10,287 bases of DNA from Frankia sp. (lineage in GTDB: Bacteria > Actinomycetota > Actinomycetes > Frankiales > Frankiaceae): assembly GCA_019689615.1 (NCBI GenBank), contig JADGHD010000129.1:1-10287 (forward strand), given 5' to 3'. Made by a program: the position numbers and the translations under genes. The stretch's first letter is position 1. Each line of letters starts with the position of its first letter. The notes below the pieces were generated by a model, which did no database searches, had not been told where the DNA came from, and saw only the letters and a list, made by a program, of their open reading frames with translations. Below are positions 1 to 6,294 of this stretch, one piece after another.

Positions 1-3000
1 CGACCGGGGCGGGCACGCCGGCCGGGGGCGGGGGGAGTGGTGGCGCGGTCCCGGCCCCGGCGGTGCCCCGGCCGGGCTCGCGGGAGCGCTGCTCGGCGGC
101 CACCGAGCGCAGCCGGTCGACCGCGCCCGGGGCGGCGAACTGGGCGGCGCCGAGCCCTTCGACGAAGTAGCCGCGCCGTACCCGGCCGGCCTCCTCGAAC
201 GCGGACAGCACCCGGTACATGGCCGCGAAGCCGCCGGGCACCCGCTCGGCCATCACCGCGCCGCGGGTGACGATGCCGTGCCGGTCCAGCAGGGCCTGCG
301 CGAGCGCGTGCGCCCGCCGCGTCGGGTCGGTGTCCCGCTCGGGCAGCAGCGACCAGCGCCCGGCCACCGTCGGCGGCCCCGAGCGCCGCGGCAGCGCGGG
401 CCGACCGGGCCGCCCGCCGGCGCCGTACCCGCCGGCCAGGCCGTAGCCGCCGAACCCCGTCCGGCTGCGCGCCCGGGGCGGGGCCCGGCGGGTGGAGTGC
501 GTGCCGCGCCCGGCGGACAGCCGCGCCCGCAGCGGGGCGAGCGTGTCGTTGGTGACCAGCCCTGCCCAGACGAGGTCCCAGATCGCGGTGACGAGCGCCT
601 CGTCGTCGAGGCTGCCGACCCGCTCGGACAGCGTGCGGAAGAACAGCGCCTGGCCGCCGGCCAGCGCGTCCAGCACGGCCTGGTGCAGCGGGCTGGCCAC
701 CCCGGGCAGCGCCGGTGGCCCGTCGCCGCCGTCTGCGCCGTCCGGCGGGCCGGCGGCCCAGGCGGCGCCGGCCGCCGCGCCCGCGGCCGGCTCGGCGCTG
801 TCGAGGTCGACCACGCCCGGCGGCGGGGAGTCGCCGGCCCGGTCCGGCGCCGGGCCGTCGGCACCGACCAGCGGGAGCAGCAGCGGGGCCGCGTCGGCGA
901 GGACCAGCGTGACCCACCCGTCGCCGCCGGTGAGCCCGCCGGCGCCGGCCCAGAGCACCTCGCCGGTGGCGCACAGCTCGTCGAGCATCGCCGGCTGGTA
1001 GTCGGCCACCCGGGCGGGGAGCACCAGCTGCTCCCATGCGCTCGCCGGGATGAGCGCCCCCTGCAGCTGCTCCACCACCCGCAGGACCCCGTCGACGCCG
1101 CGCCCCCGGCCGCTGGTGACCGACTGCCAGGCGGGGAGGAACGAGGCCAGCGCCCGTGCCGGCACCGCCTCGGCCTCCCGGCGCAGCGCCGCGAGGCTGC
1201 GGCGGCGCAGGCGGCGCAGCACGTCCGCGTCGCACCACTGCTCGCCGGTCCGCCCGGGCCGCAGCTCCCCGCGCACCAGCCGGCCGGCGCCGACCAGCCG
1301 CTCCAGCGCCCCGGTCACGACCGCCACCCCGAGCCCGAACCGGGCGGCCAGCTCGTCGGCGTCGAACGGCCCGCGGGTGCGGGCGTAGCGCGACGCCAGG
1401 TCGCCCAGCGGGTCGCGGACCGGCTCGGTGAACGCGGCCGGCACCCCCGGCGGCAGCGGCACCCCCAGCGCGTCCCGCAGCCGCCCGGCGTCCTCGACGG
1501 CGACCCAGCGCTCCTCGCCGGCGATCCGCACCCGCAGCGCCCGGCCCGCGGCCGCGAGCCCGGCCAGCCACTCCTCGCGCGCCCCGCGGGCCGCGGCCTC
1601 CTCGGTGGTCAGGTCGCCGAGCACCCGCAGCAGGTCGGCGGTCTCCTCGACGTCGCGGGCGTGCCGCTCGGGGGCGAGCCGGGACAGCTCGGCCTCGACC
1701 TCGGCCAGCACGCCCGGGTCGATGACCTCCCGCATGTCGACCTCGCCGAGCAGCTCGGCGAGCAGTGAGCTGTCCAGCGACAGCACCTGGGCGCGGCGCT
1801 CGGCCAGCGGCGCGTCCCCGTCGTAGAGGAACGTGGCGATGTAGCCGAACAGCAGCGACGCGGCGAACGGCGACGGCGCCGGCGTCTCCACCTCGACCAC
1901 CCGCAGCCGCCTGGCGTCGACGTCGCGCATCAGGCCGACGAGCGCGGGCACGTCGAACACGTCCCGCAGGCACTCCCGCATGGTCTCGACGACCACCGGG
2001 AAGTCCTCGAACCCGGCGGCCACCGACAGCAGGGCCGCGCTTCGCTGCCGCTGCTGCCACAGCGGGGTGCGCCGGCCGGGGGAGCGGCGCGGCAGCAGCA
2101 GGGCCCGCCCGGCGCACTCCCGGAACCGGCTGGCGAACAGCGCGCTGCCGCCGACCTCGGCCCGCACGATCGTGGCGATCTCGTCCGGGTCGAAGACGAC
2201 GTCGTCGGCGGCCGGCGGGGAGGCGGCGTCCGGCACCCGCGCGATGATCCCGTCGTCAGTGTGCATGATCTGCACCTCGGTGCCGTACCGCTCGCGCAGC
2301 CGGGCGCCGATCGCCAGCGCCCACGGGGCGTTCACGGTGGCGCCGAACGGCGAGTGCACCGCCAGCCGCCAGTCGCCCAGCTCGTCGTGGAACCGTTCGA
2401 CCACCAGCGTCCGGTCGTCCGGGAGGTGCCCGGTGGCCGCCCGCTGGTCGTCCAGGTAGCGCAGCAGGTTGCTGGCCGCCCACTCGTCGAGCCCGGCCGC
2501 CAGCAGCCGGGCGTGCGCCTCGTCCGGCTGCAGCCGGCGTAGCTGGCGCACGAACGCGCCGATCGCCCTGCCGAGCTCGGCTGGGCGGCCCGGCCGGTCG
2601 CCGTGCCAGAACGGCAGCCGCCCCGGCTGGCCGGGGGCCGGGGTCACCGTCACCCGGTCGGCGGTGATCTCCTCGATCCGCCAGCTCGACGCCCCGAGCA
2701 GCACCACGTCGCCGACCCGGGACTCGAACACCATCTCCTCGTCGAGCTCGCCGACCCGGCTCGCCTTCTCCCCGGCCAGGAACACGCCGAACAGGCCCCG
2801 GTCGGGGATCGTGCCGCCGTTGGTCACCGCGAGCCGCTGCGCGCCGGGCCGGCCGCTGATCGTGTTCGCCGCCCGGTCCCAGACGATGCGGGGCCGCAGC
2901 TCGGCGAACGCGTCCGAGGGATAGCGCCCGGCCAGCATGTCCAGCACGGACTCCAGCGCCGACGCCGGCAGGGTGGCGAACGGCGCCGCCCGGCGGGCGG

Positions 3001-4507
3001 TGGCCGCGAGGTCGTCGACGTGCCAGGTGTCCATCGCGGCCATCGCCACGACCTGCTGGGCGAGCACGTCCAGCGGGTTGCGCGGGTAGCGGACCTCCTC
3101 GATCGCACCGTCGCGCATCCGCTCGGCGACCACGGCCGACTCCAGCAGGTCAGCCCGGTGGGTCGGCAGGACCACCCCGCGGCTGGCCGCGCCCACCTGG
3201 TGGCCGGCCCGGCCGACCCGCTGCATCCCGGCGGCCACGCTCGGCGGGGCCGAGATCTGCACCACGAGGTCGACGGTCCCCATGTCGATGCCCAGCTCCA
3301 GGCTGGACGTCGCGATCACCGCGGGCAGCCGGCCGGCCTTGAGGTCCTCCTCGATCAGCAGCCGCTGCTCGCGGCTGACGCTGCCGTGGTGGGCCCTGGC
3401 GACCTCGGCGAACTCCGGCACCGTCCGCGCCAGGCCCGACTGGCCCGCCACCTCGGCCGGCGCCCGCGCCGCCGCCAGGGGCGGCCGGCCAGGCTCGGCT
3501 GCCTGCTCCCAGCCGCCGTCGCCGTCCGCCGCCCGTGCCTCCTCCGCGGCCAGCAGCCGCTCGGCGTGCAGCTCGTTCAGCCGGGCGCACAGCCGTTCGG
3601 CCTGCCGGCGCGAGTTGGCGAAGACGATCGTCGACCGGTGGGCCAAGATCAGGCCGAGCACCTGTGCCTCGACCGCGGGCCAGATCGACGGCCGGCTGGG
3701 CAGCGCCTGCGGCACCTCCTCGCCGGGCACCTCGGACAGGCGCGGCGGGGCGGGCATCCCCGGCTCGGTCATGTCCGGGACCGGCACCACCACGTCGACC
3801 TGCAGGGTCTTCGCCAGCGGCGGGCGGACCACCGTCACCGGCCGGGCGCCGCCGAGGAAGCGGGCGACCTCCTCCACCGGGCGCACCGTCGCCGACAGGC
3901 CGATCCGCCGGGGCGGGGCGTCGAGCAGCGCCTCCAGCCGCTCCAGGCTGAGCGCCAGGTGCGCCCCCCGCTTGGTGCCGGCGACCGCGTGCACCTCGTC
4001 GACGATCACCGTCTCGACCCCGCGCAGCGCCTCCCGGGCACTGCTGGTCAGGATCAGGAACAGCGACTCCGGCGTGGTGATCAGGATGTCCGGCGGGGTC
4101 CTGCCGAACGCCCGCCGCTCGGCCGCCGGCGTGTCCCCACTGCGGATCGCGACCGTGACCTGCGGCACCCGCGTCCCCAGCCGGACGGCCGCCGCCTGGA
4201 TCCCGGCCAGCGGGGCGCGCAGGTTGCGGGCCACGTCGACGGCCAGCGCCTTGAGCGGGCTGACGTAGAGGACCCGGCAGCGCCGGGAGGCGTCGGCCGG
4301 CGGCCCGGAGCGCACCAGCTCGTCCAGCGACCACAGGAAGGCCGCGAGCGTCTTGCCCGACCCCGTCGGCGCCACCACCAGCGCGCTCCCACCCGCGCGC
4401 GCCGCAGCCCAGGCACCAGCCTGGGCAGGCGTCGGCGCCGGGAAGGCGGCCTGGAACCAGGCCCTGGTCGGCGCCGAGAAGCCGGCGAGCGGGTCGGAGG
4501 TGGGCAC
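1..4507 (-). CDS. lhr: Large Lhr-type superfamily 2 DNA helicase (C-terminus off the left edge)
   Basis: ATP-dependent 3'-to-5' DNA translocase and helicase of the Lhr family, cytoplasmic and linked to DNA repair in actinobacteria. The frame is open from a GTG at 4507 to the window edge, giving at least 1502 residues. Visible motifs in order: Walker A APTGSGKT (46-53), DEVH box (170-173), SAT (205-207), and QRVGRAGH motif VI (429-436). These are followed by the Lhr-specific stretch containing SSWRIEEI and LPFWHGD, then a long C-terminal region ending in GYFVEGLGAAQFA near residue 1445. Past that the sequence becomes a proline/glycine-rich linker and is cut, so probably a further 100 or more residues are missing. 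Low-complexity Ala/Gly/Pro inserts also occur near residues 310-345 and 1200-1250. A GGGGGAG lies 9 nt before the GTG, but it overlaps a candidate -10 element, so translation could be leaderless instead. It is divergent from the DUF3046 gene. Family assignment is secure; the exact substrate is not visible from sequence. Confidence 0.95.
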   Translation of the reverse strand, partial: MPTSDPLAGFSAPTRAWFQAAFPAPTPAQAGAWAAARAGGSALVVAPTGSGKTLAAFLWSLDELVRSGPPADASRRCRVLYVSPLKALAVDVARNLRAPLAGIQAAAVRLGTRVPQVTVAIRSGDTPAAERRAFGRTPPDILITTPESLFLILTSSAREALRGVETVIVDEVHAVAGTKRGAHLALSLERLEALLDAPPRRIGLSATVRPVEEVARFLGGARPVTVVRPPLAKTLQVDVVVPVPDMTEPGMPAPPRLSEVPGEEVPQALPSRPSIWPAVEAQVLGLILAHRSTIVFANSRRQAERLCARLNELHAERLLAAEEARAADGDGGWEQAAEPGRPPLAAARAPAEVAGQSGLARTVPEFAEVARAHHGSVSREQRLLIEEDLKAGRLPAVIATSSLELGIDMGTVDLVVQISAPPSVAAGMQRVGRAGHQVGAASRGVVLPTHRADLLESAVVAERMRDGAIEEVRYPRNPLDVLAQQVVAMAAMDTWHVDDLAATARRAAPFATLPASALESVLDMLAGRYPSDAFAELRPRIVWDRAANTISGRPGAQRLAVTNGGTIPDRGLFGVFLAGEKASRVGELDEEMVFESRVGDVVLLGASSWRIEEITADRVTVTPAPGQPGRLPFWHGDRPGRPAELGRAIGAFVRQLRRLQPDEAHARLLAAGLDEWAASNLLRYLDDQRAATGHLPDDRTLVVERFHDELGDWRLAVHSPFGATVNAPWALAIGARLRERYGTEVQIMHTDDGIIARVPDAASPPAADDVVFDPDEIATIVRAEVGGSALFASRFRECAGRALLLPRRSPGRRTPLWQQRQRSAALLSVAAGFEDFPVVVETMRECLRDVFDVPALVGLMRDVDARRLRVVEVETPAPSPFAASLLFGYIATFLYDGDAPLAERRAQVLSLDSSLLAELLGEVDMREVIDPGVLAEVEAELSRLAPERHARDVEETADLLRVLGDLTTEEAAARGAREEWLAGLAAAGRALRVRIAGEERWVAVEDAGRLRDALGVPLPPGVPAAFTEPVRDPLGDLASRYARTRGPFDADELAARFGLGVAVVTGALERLVGAGRLVRGELRPGRTGEQWCDADVLRRLRRRSLAALRREAEAVPARALASFLPAWQSVTSGRGRGVDGVLRVVEQLQGALIPASAWEQLVLPARVADYQPAMLDELCATGEVLWAGAGGLTGGDGWVTLVLADAAPLLLPLVGADGPAPDRAGDSPPPGVVDLDSAEPAAGAAAGAAWAAGPPDGADGGDGPPALPGVASPLHQAVLDALAGGQALFFRTLSERVGSLDDEALVTAIWDLVWAGLVTNDTLAPLRARLSAGRGTHSTRRAPPRARSRTGFGGYGLAGGYGAGGRPGRPALPRRSGPPTVAGRWSLLPERDTDPTRRAHALAQALLDRHGIVTRGAVMAERVPGGFAAMYRVLSAFEEAGRVRRGYFVEGLGAAQFAAPGAVDRLRSVAAEQRSREPGRGTAGAGTAPPLPPPPAGVPAPV

Positions 4508-4513
4508 GGCCCC

Positions 4514-4536
4514 AGTCTCCCCCGCACCTCCGACAG
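4514..4536 (-). promoter_or_regulatory. Candidate DNA-damage (PafBC/RecA-NDp type) promoter of lhr
   Basis: Read on the minus strand: CTGTCGGAG (4536-4528), 8 nt, then GAGACT (4519-4514), then 6 nt to the GTG start of lhr. The mycobacterial LexA-independent damage promoter is TTGTCRGTG-N8-TANNNT. The upstream block matches at 7 of 9 positions with the core TGTCRG intact, the spacer is exact, and the -10 keeps the A and final T but has G instead of the first T. The recA-proximal promoter in this window shares CTGTCGGA and the same spacing. If used, transcription would start at or beside the GTG, giving a leaderless lhr mRNA. Motif match is seen; use of PafBC is inferred. Confidence 0.55.
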
Positions 4537-4549
4537 GACGGGTCCCGTC
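4537..4549. promoter_or_regulatory. 13-bp perfect inverted repeat centred between lhr and the DUF3046 gene
   Basis: GACGGGTCCCGTC is a perfect 6+1+6 inverted repeat centred at 4543. The midpoint between the two divergent start codons (4507 and 4580) is 4543.5. Each half places CCCGTC 17 bp (lhr) or 18 bp (DUF3046) upstream of the respective candidate -10 hexamer, which is where -35 elements would lie. It could be an operator for the divergent pair or a symmetrical pair of -35 regions. GC-rich DNA often forms short inverted repeats, so this is tentative. Confidence 0.3.
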
Positions 4550-4567
4550 GGCCGATGGCGGCTGGGC

Positions 4568-4573
4568 CACACT
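4568..4573 (+). promoter_or_regulatory. Candidate -10 element for a leaderless DUF3046 mRNA
   Basis: CACACT ends 6 nt before the GTG at 4580, the same distance as the TACTCT box before miaB. It keeps the conserved A and last T of TANNNT but not the first T. No Shine-Dalgarno sequence is visible at a proper distance from the GTG, which supports a leaderless start. No TTGACA-like -35 is present. Confidence 0.3.
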
Positions 4574-4579
4574 GGAACG

Positions 4580-4774
4580 GTGCGACTCACCGAGTTCTGG
4601 GCGCGGATGAACCGACAGTTCGGTCCCGGCTACGCGGAGTCGGTCGCCCGCGACCACGTCCTGGCCAGCCTTGGCGGCACCACCATCGAGGGCGCCCTGG
4701 CCCGCGGCGACGACGCCAAGGAGGTCTGGCGCGCCGTCTGCGAGGAGTTCAACGTCCCCGCCCGCGAGCGCTGA
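4580..4774 (+). CDS. DUF3046 family small protein
   Basis: A 64-residue protein of unknown function from the DUF3046 family, found in actinobacteria and typically encoded beside recA (as in mycobacteria). The product begins MRLTEFWARMNRQFG and ends CEEFNVPARER, which is the full length of the family. Recognisable parts are the opening LTEFW, the central VARDHVLASLGG and the DAKEVWRAVC segment. It looks like a small soluble, mostly helical, mixed-charge protein with no signal peptide or membrane segment. The GTG start was chosen because it gives the family N-terminus exactly; the frame also happens to stay open far upstream by base composition. It lies 215 bp before recA and is divergent from lhr. 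Its role is unknown; a link to recombination is only suggested by position. Confidence 0.93.
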   Translation: MRLTEFWARMNRQFGPGYAESVARDHVLASLGGTTIEGALARGDDAKEVWRAVCEEFNVPARER

Positions 4775-4788
4775 GGTAACGCGATCGC

Positions 4789-4797
4789 TGTGGACCT
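4789..4797 (-). other. Weak DnaA-box-like site
   Basis: Reads AGGTCCACA on the minus strand, 7 of 9 matches to the actinobacterial DnaA box TTGTCCACA. It is noted because two better copies lie about 80-100 bp downstream. Alone it would not be called. Confidence 0.2.
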
Positions 4798-4847
4798 GGC
4801 CCGGGAGACCGGCACTCTTCGGTGGTCGTCGGCGCGCCGCCTCGGTG

Positions 4848-4863
4848 TCGAACGCCTGTTCGG
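4848..4863. promoter_or_regulatory. LexA operator (SOS box) upstream of recA
   Basis: TCGAACGCCTGTTCGG contains CGAAC-N4-GTTCG, a perfect 5+5 inverted repeat matching the Gram-positive/actinobacterial LexA consensus CGAAC-N4-GTTCG. It lies 126 bp before the recA ATG. A TANNNT hexamer (TAACGT, 4865-4870) starts one base after it, so bound LexA would cover the -10/spacer region of a distal recA promoter, a normal repression layout. On damage, RecA-stimulated LexA self-cleavage would release it. Confidence 0.88.
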
Positions 4864-4864
4864 G

Positions 4865-4870
4865 TAACGT
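4865..4870 (+). promoter_or_regulatory. Candidate distal recA promoter -10 (LexA-controlled)
   Basis: TAACGT fits the actinobacterial TANNNT -10. The hexamer 17 bp upstream (TCGGTG, 4842-4847) is a poor -35, but the LexA box fits tightly between the two, as expected for an SOS-repressed promoter. Transcription would begin near 4877, leaving a leader of about 113 nt before recA. Confidence 0.4.
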
Positions 4871-4896
4871 TGTCCACAGGGGTGGGCTCGTCCACA
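4870..4896 (+). other. Two tandem DnaA-box-like repeats before recA
   Basis: TTGTCCACA at 4870-4878 is an exact match to the high-GC actinobacterial DnaA box, and TCGTCCACA at 4888-4896 differs at one tolerated position. They are direct repeats 18 bp apart and share GTCCACAG. They lie between the LexA-linked distal promoter and the proximal promoter. DnaA as a regulator of recA is inference; another factor could read the repeat. Confidence 0.4.
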
Positions 4897-4917
4897 GCCG
4901 GGAGCCGACTCTCGAAA

Positions 4918-4940
4918 CTGTCGGACCCACCCCCTAACGT
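4918..4940 (+). promoter_or_regulatory. Proximal recA promoter of the LexA-independent (PafBC/RecA-NDp) type
   Basis: CTGTCGGAC (4918-4926), exactly 8 nt, then TAACGT (4935-4940). This follows the mycobacterial RecA-NDp pattern TTGTCRGTG-N8-TANNNT: the core TGTCRG is intact (6 of 9 overall), the spacer is exact and the -10 fits fully. Predicted transcription start is about 4947, a leader of about 43 nt. The order (proximal NDp promoter, distal LexA promoter) is the one described for Mycobacterium tuberculosis recA. A sigma-70 reading with TCGAAA (4912-4917) as -35 at 17 bp is also possible. Confidence 0.6.
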
Positions 4941-4976
4941 CCCCGGTGTGGCCAGGACGACGCGACGACCTCAGCA

Positions 4977-4989
4977 TGGAGTAACTCCA
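4977..4989 (+). promoter_or_regulatory. recA ribosome binding site inside a small hairpin
   Basis: TGGAG-TAA-CTCCA is a perfect 5-bp inverted repeat with a 3-nt loop ending directly before the recA ATG. The GGAG (4978-4981) is the Shine-Dalgarno sequence, 8 nt before the ATG, so pairing would hide it. The same bases also contain ATG GAG TAA (4976-4984), a two-codon open frame. The GGAG decides the recA start at 4990. Confidence 0.5.
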
Positions 4990-6027
4990 ATGGCAGGACT
5001 CGACCGCGAGAAGGCGTTGGAGAACGCCCTTGCGCAGATCGACAAGCAATTCGGCAAGGGCTCGGTCATGCGGCTCGGGGACGACACCCGGCCGCCGATC
5101 CAGGCCATTCCGACCGGCTCCATCGCGCTGGACGTGGCGCTCGGTATCGGCGGGCTGCCTCGTGGGCGCATCGTCGAGATCTTCGGTCCGGAGTCCTCGG
5201 GCAAGACGACGGTCGCGCTGCACGCGGTGGCGAACGCGCAGGCCGCCGGCGGAATCGCGGCGTTCATCGACGCGGAGCACGCGCTCGACCCGGAGTACGC
5301 GGCGAAGCTGGGCGTCGACACCGACAACCTGCTGGTCTCCCAGCCGGACACGGGGGAGCAGGCGCTGGAGATCGCCGACCTGCTGGTCCGCTCCGGCGCG
5401 CTGGACATCGTCGTCGTCGACTCCGTCGCCGCCCTGGTCCCCCGGGCCGAGATCGAGGGCGAGATGGGCGACAGCCACGTGGGCCTGCAGGCCCGGCTGA
5501 TGTCCCAGGCCCTGCGCAAGATGACGGGTGCGCTGGCGCACTCCGGCACCACGGCGATCTTCATCAACCAGCTGCGCGACAAGATCGGCGTGATGTTCGG
5601 CTCGCCGGAGACCACCACCGGTGGTAAGGCGCTGAAGTTCTACGCCTCGGTGCGGCTCGACGTCCGCCGGATCGAGACGCTCAAGGACGGTCAGGAAGCG
5701 GTCGGCAACCGCACGCGGGTGAAGGTCGTCAAGAACAAGGTCGCCCCGCCGTTCCGCACCGCCGAGTTCGACATCGTCTACGGCGGCGGCATCAGCCGTG
5801 AGGGCTCGCTGATCGACATGGGTGTCGAGCACGGGATCATCCGCAAGTCGGGTGCCTGGTACACCTACGACGGCGACCAGCTCGGCCAGGGCAAGGAGAA
5901 CGTCCGCAACTTCCTGCGCGACAACCCCGACCTCGCCAACGAGATCGAGAAGCGCATCAAGGAGAAGCTGGGCATCATCCCCACCCTCGAGGGCGACGCC
6001 GCCGCCCCCGTCCCCGTGGACCTCTAG
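4990..6027 (+). CDS. recA: Recombinase RecA
   Basis: DNA strand-exchange ATPase; its filament on single-stranded DNA drives homologous recombination and stimulates LexA self-cleavage. The 345-residue product is full length for the family and starts MAGLDREKALENAL. Walker A GPESSGKT lies at 66-73, the Walker B strand DIVVVDS at 139-145, the L1 region around EIEGEMGDSHVG near 154-165, and the L2 region with FGSPETTTGG at 203-212. No intein interrupts it, unlike recA of M. tuberculosis. The C-terminal tail is short (GDAAAPVPVDL) and less acidic than in E. coli. The frame is open back to 4822, but the ATG at 4990 has a GGAG at 8 nt and gives the conserved N-terminus. It is followed after 267 bp by recX. 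Control is probably double, by LexA at the distal promoter and by a PafBC-type proximal promoter. Confidence 0.99.
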   Translation: MAGLDREKALENALAQIDKQFGKGSVMRLGDDTRPPIQAIPTGSIALDVALGIGGLPRGRIVEIFGPESSGKTTVALHAVANAQAAGGIAAFIDAEHALDPEYAAKLGVDTDNLLVSQPDTGEQALEIADLLVRSGALDIVVVDSVAALVPRAEIEGEMGDSHVGLQARLMSQALRKMTGALAHSGTTAIFINQLRDKIGVMFGSPETTTGGKALKFYASVRLDVRRIETLKDGQEAVGNRTRVKVVKNKVAPPFRTAEFDIVYGGGISREGSLIDMGVEHGIIRKSGAWYTYDGDQLGQGKENVRNFLRDNPDLANEIEKRIKEKLGIIPTLEGDAAAPVPVDL

Positions 6028-6111
6028 ACCGCACGGGGAGCCCCGCCAGGCACCGCCGACGCAGTCCCGCGACGGATGTCGTGATCGTCTACTGGCCATG
6101 AGCGGCCTCGC

Positions 6112-6140
6112 GTGGCTGTCGGCTGCCGGCCGGCAGCCAC
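6112..6140 (+). promoter_or_regulatory. Stem-loop between recA and recX (attenuator candidate)
   Basis: GGCTGCCGGCCGGCAGCC (6121-6138) is a perfect 18-bp palindrome. The strand can instead fold with GTGGCTG (6112-6118) pairing to CAGCCAC (6134-6140) over a 15-nt loop. No T-run follows, so this is not a classic intrinsic terminator. It lies 85 nt past the recA stop and could limit read-through into recX, as a weak terminator does in E. coli. Confidence 0.4.
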
Positions 6141-6177
6141 GCCGGCCGCGATCCGCGGGAGGTCGGACGTCGGCGGG

Positions 6178-6201
6178 CCGTCCCGGCCAGCCGCGGGACG
6201 G
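6178..6201 (+). promoter_or_regulatory. Second recA-recX stem-loop
   Basis: CCGTCCCG (6178-6185) and CGGGACGG (6194-6201) form a perfect 8-bp stem over an 8-nt loop, about 90 nt before recX. With the palindrome just upstream it makes this spacer strongly structured. No poly-T tract follows. It may act in partial termination or in mRNA processing that lowers recX relative to recA. Confidence 0.35.
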
Positions 6202-6294
6202 GGACGGCGGCGGACGACGTCGGGCTGGAGAGGACAGACGCCGCGGCGGGCGACGCCGGGGCGCGCAGGATCACGCCGGGGTGGGAGGCCGATG

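Noticed and set aside
278..1768. 496-residue plus-strand open frame opposite lhr
   Set aside because: Low-complexity Pro/Arg/Gly/Gln-rich product with no family features; the minus strand here encodes the conserved C-terminal part of Lhr.
2603..4774. 723-residue plus-strand open frame running into the DUF3046 gene
   Set aside because: Only its last 64 residues are a real protein; the rest is antisense to lhr and open through base composition.
4781..4788. GCGATCGC octamer (HIP1-like palindrome)
   Set aside because: I noticed only this copy, and HIP1 is a dispersed repeat of cyanobacteria; chance is sufficient.
4911..4926. Second SOS-box-like sequence CTCGAAACTGTCGGAC
   Set aside because: Only the left half TCGAA matches; the right half lacks GTTCG, and the site is better explained by the PafBC-type promoter.
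4822..4989. N-terminal extension of RecA by 56 residues
   Set aside because: The extension would translate the LexA box and promoter DNA, and RecA normally begins at the MAGLDREKAL position, which has its own GGAG.
4630..6099. 489-residue minus-strand open frame opposite recA
   Set aside because: Antisense shadow of recA; no conserved motifs, and it would cover the recA promoters.
6116..6138. Third CTGTCGG occurrence, before recX, as a PafBC promoter
   Set aside because: At the required 8-nt spacing the hexamer is GCAGCC, with no TANNNT character; the match is part of the palindrome.
6112..6294. GTG at 6112 as a longer recX start
   Set aside because: The added residues are Arg/Gly/Pro-rich and unlike RecX, and would translate both stem-loops; the GGGAGG next to 6295 marks the start.
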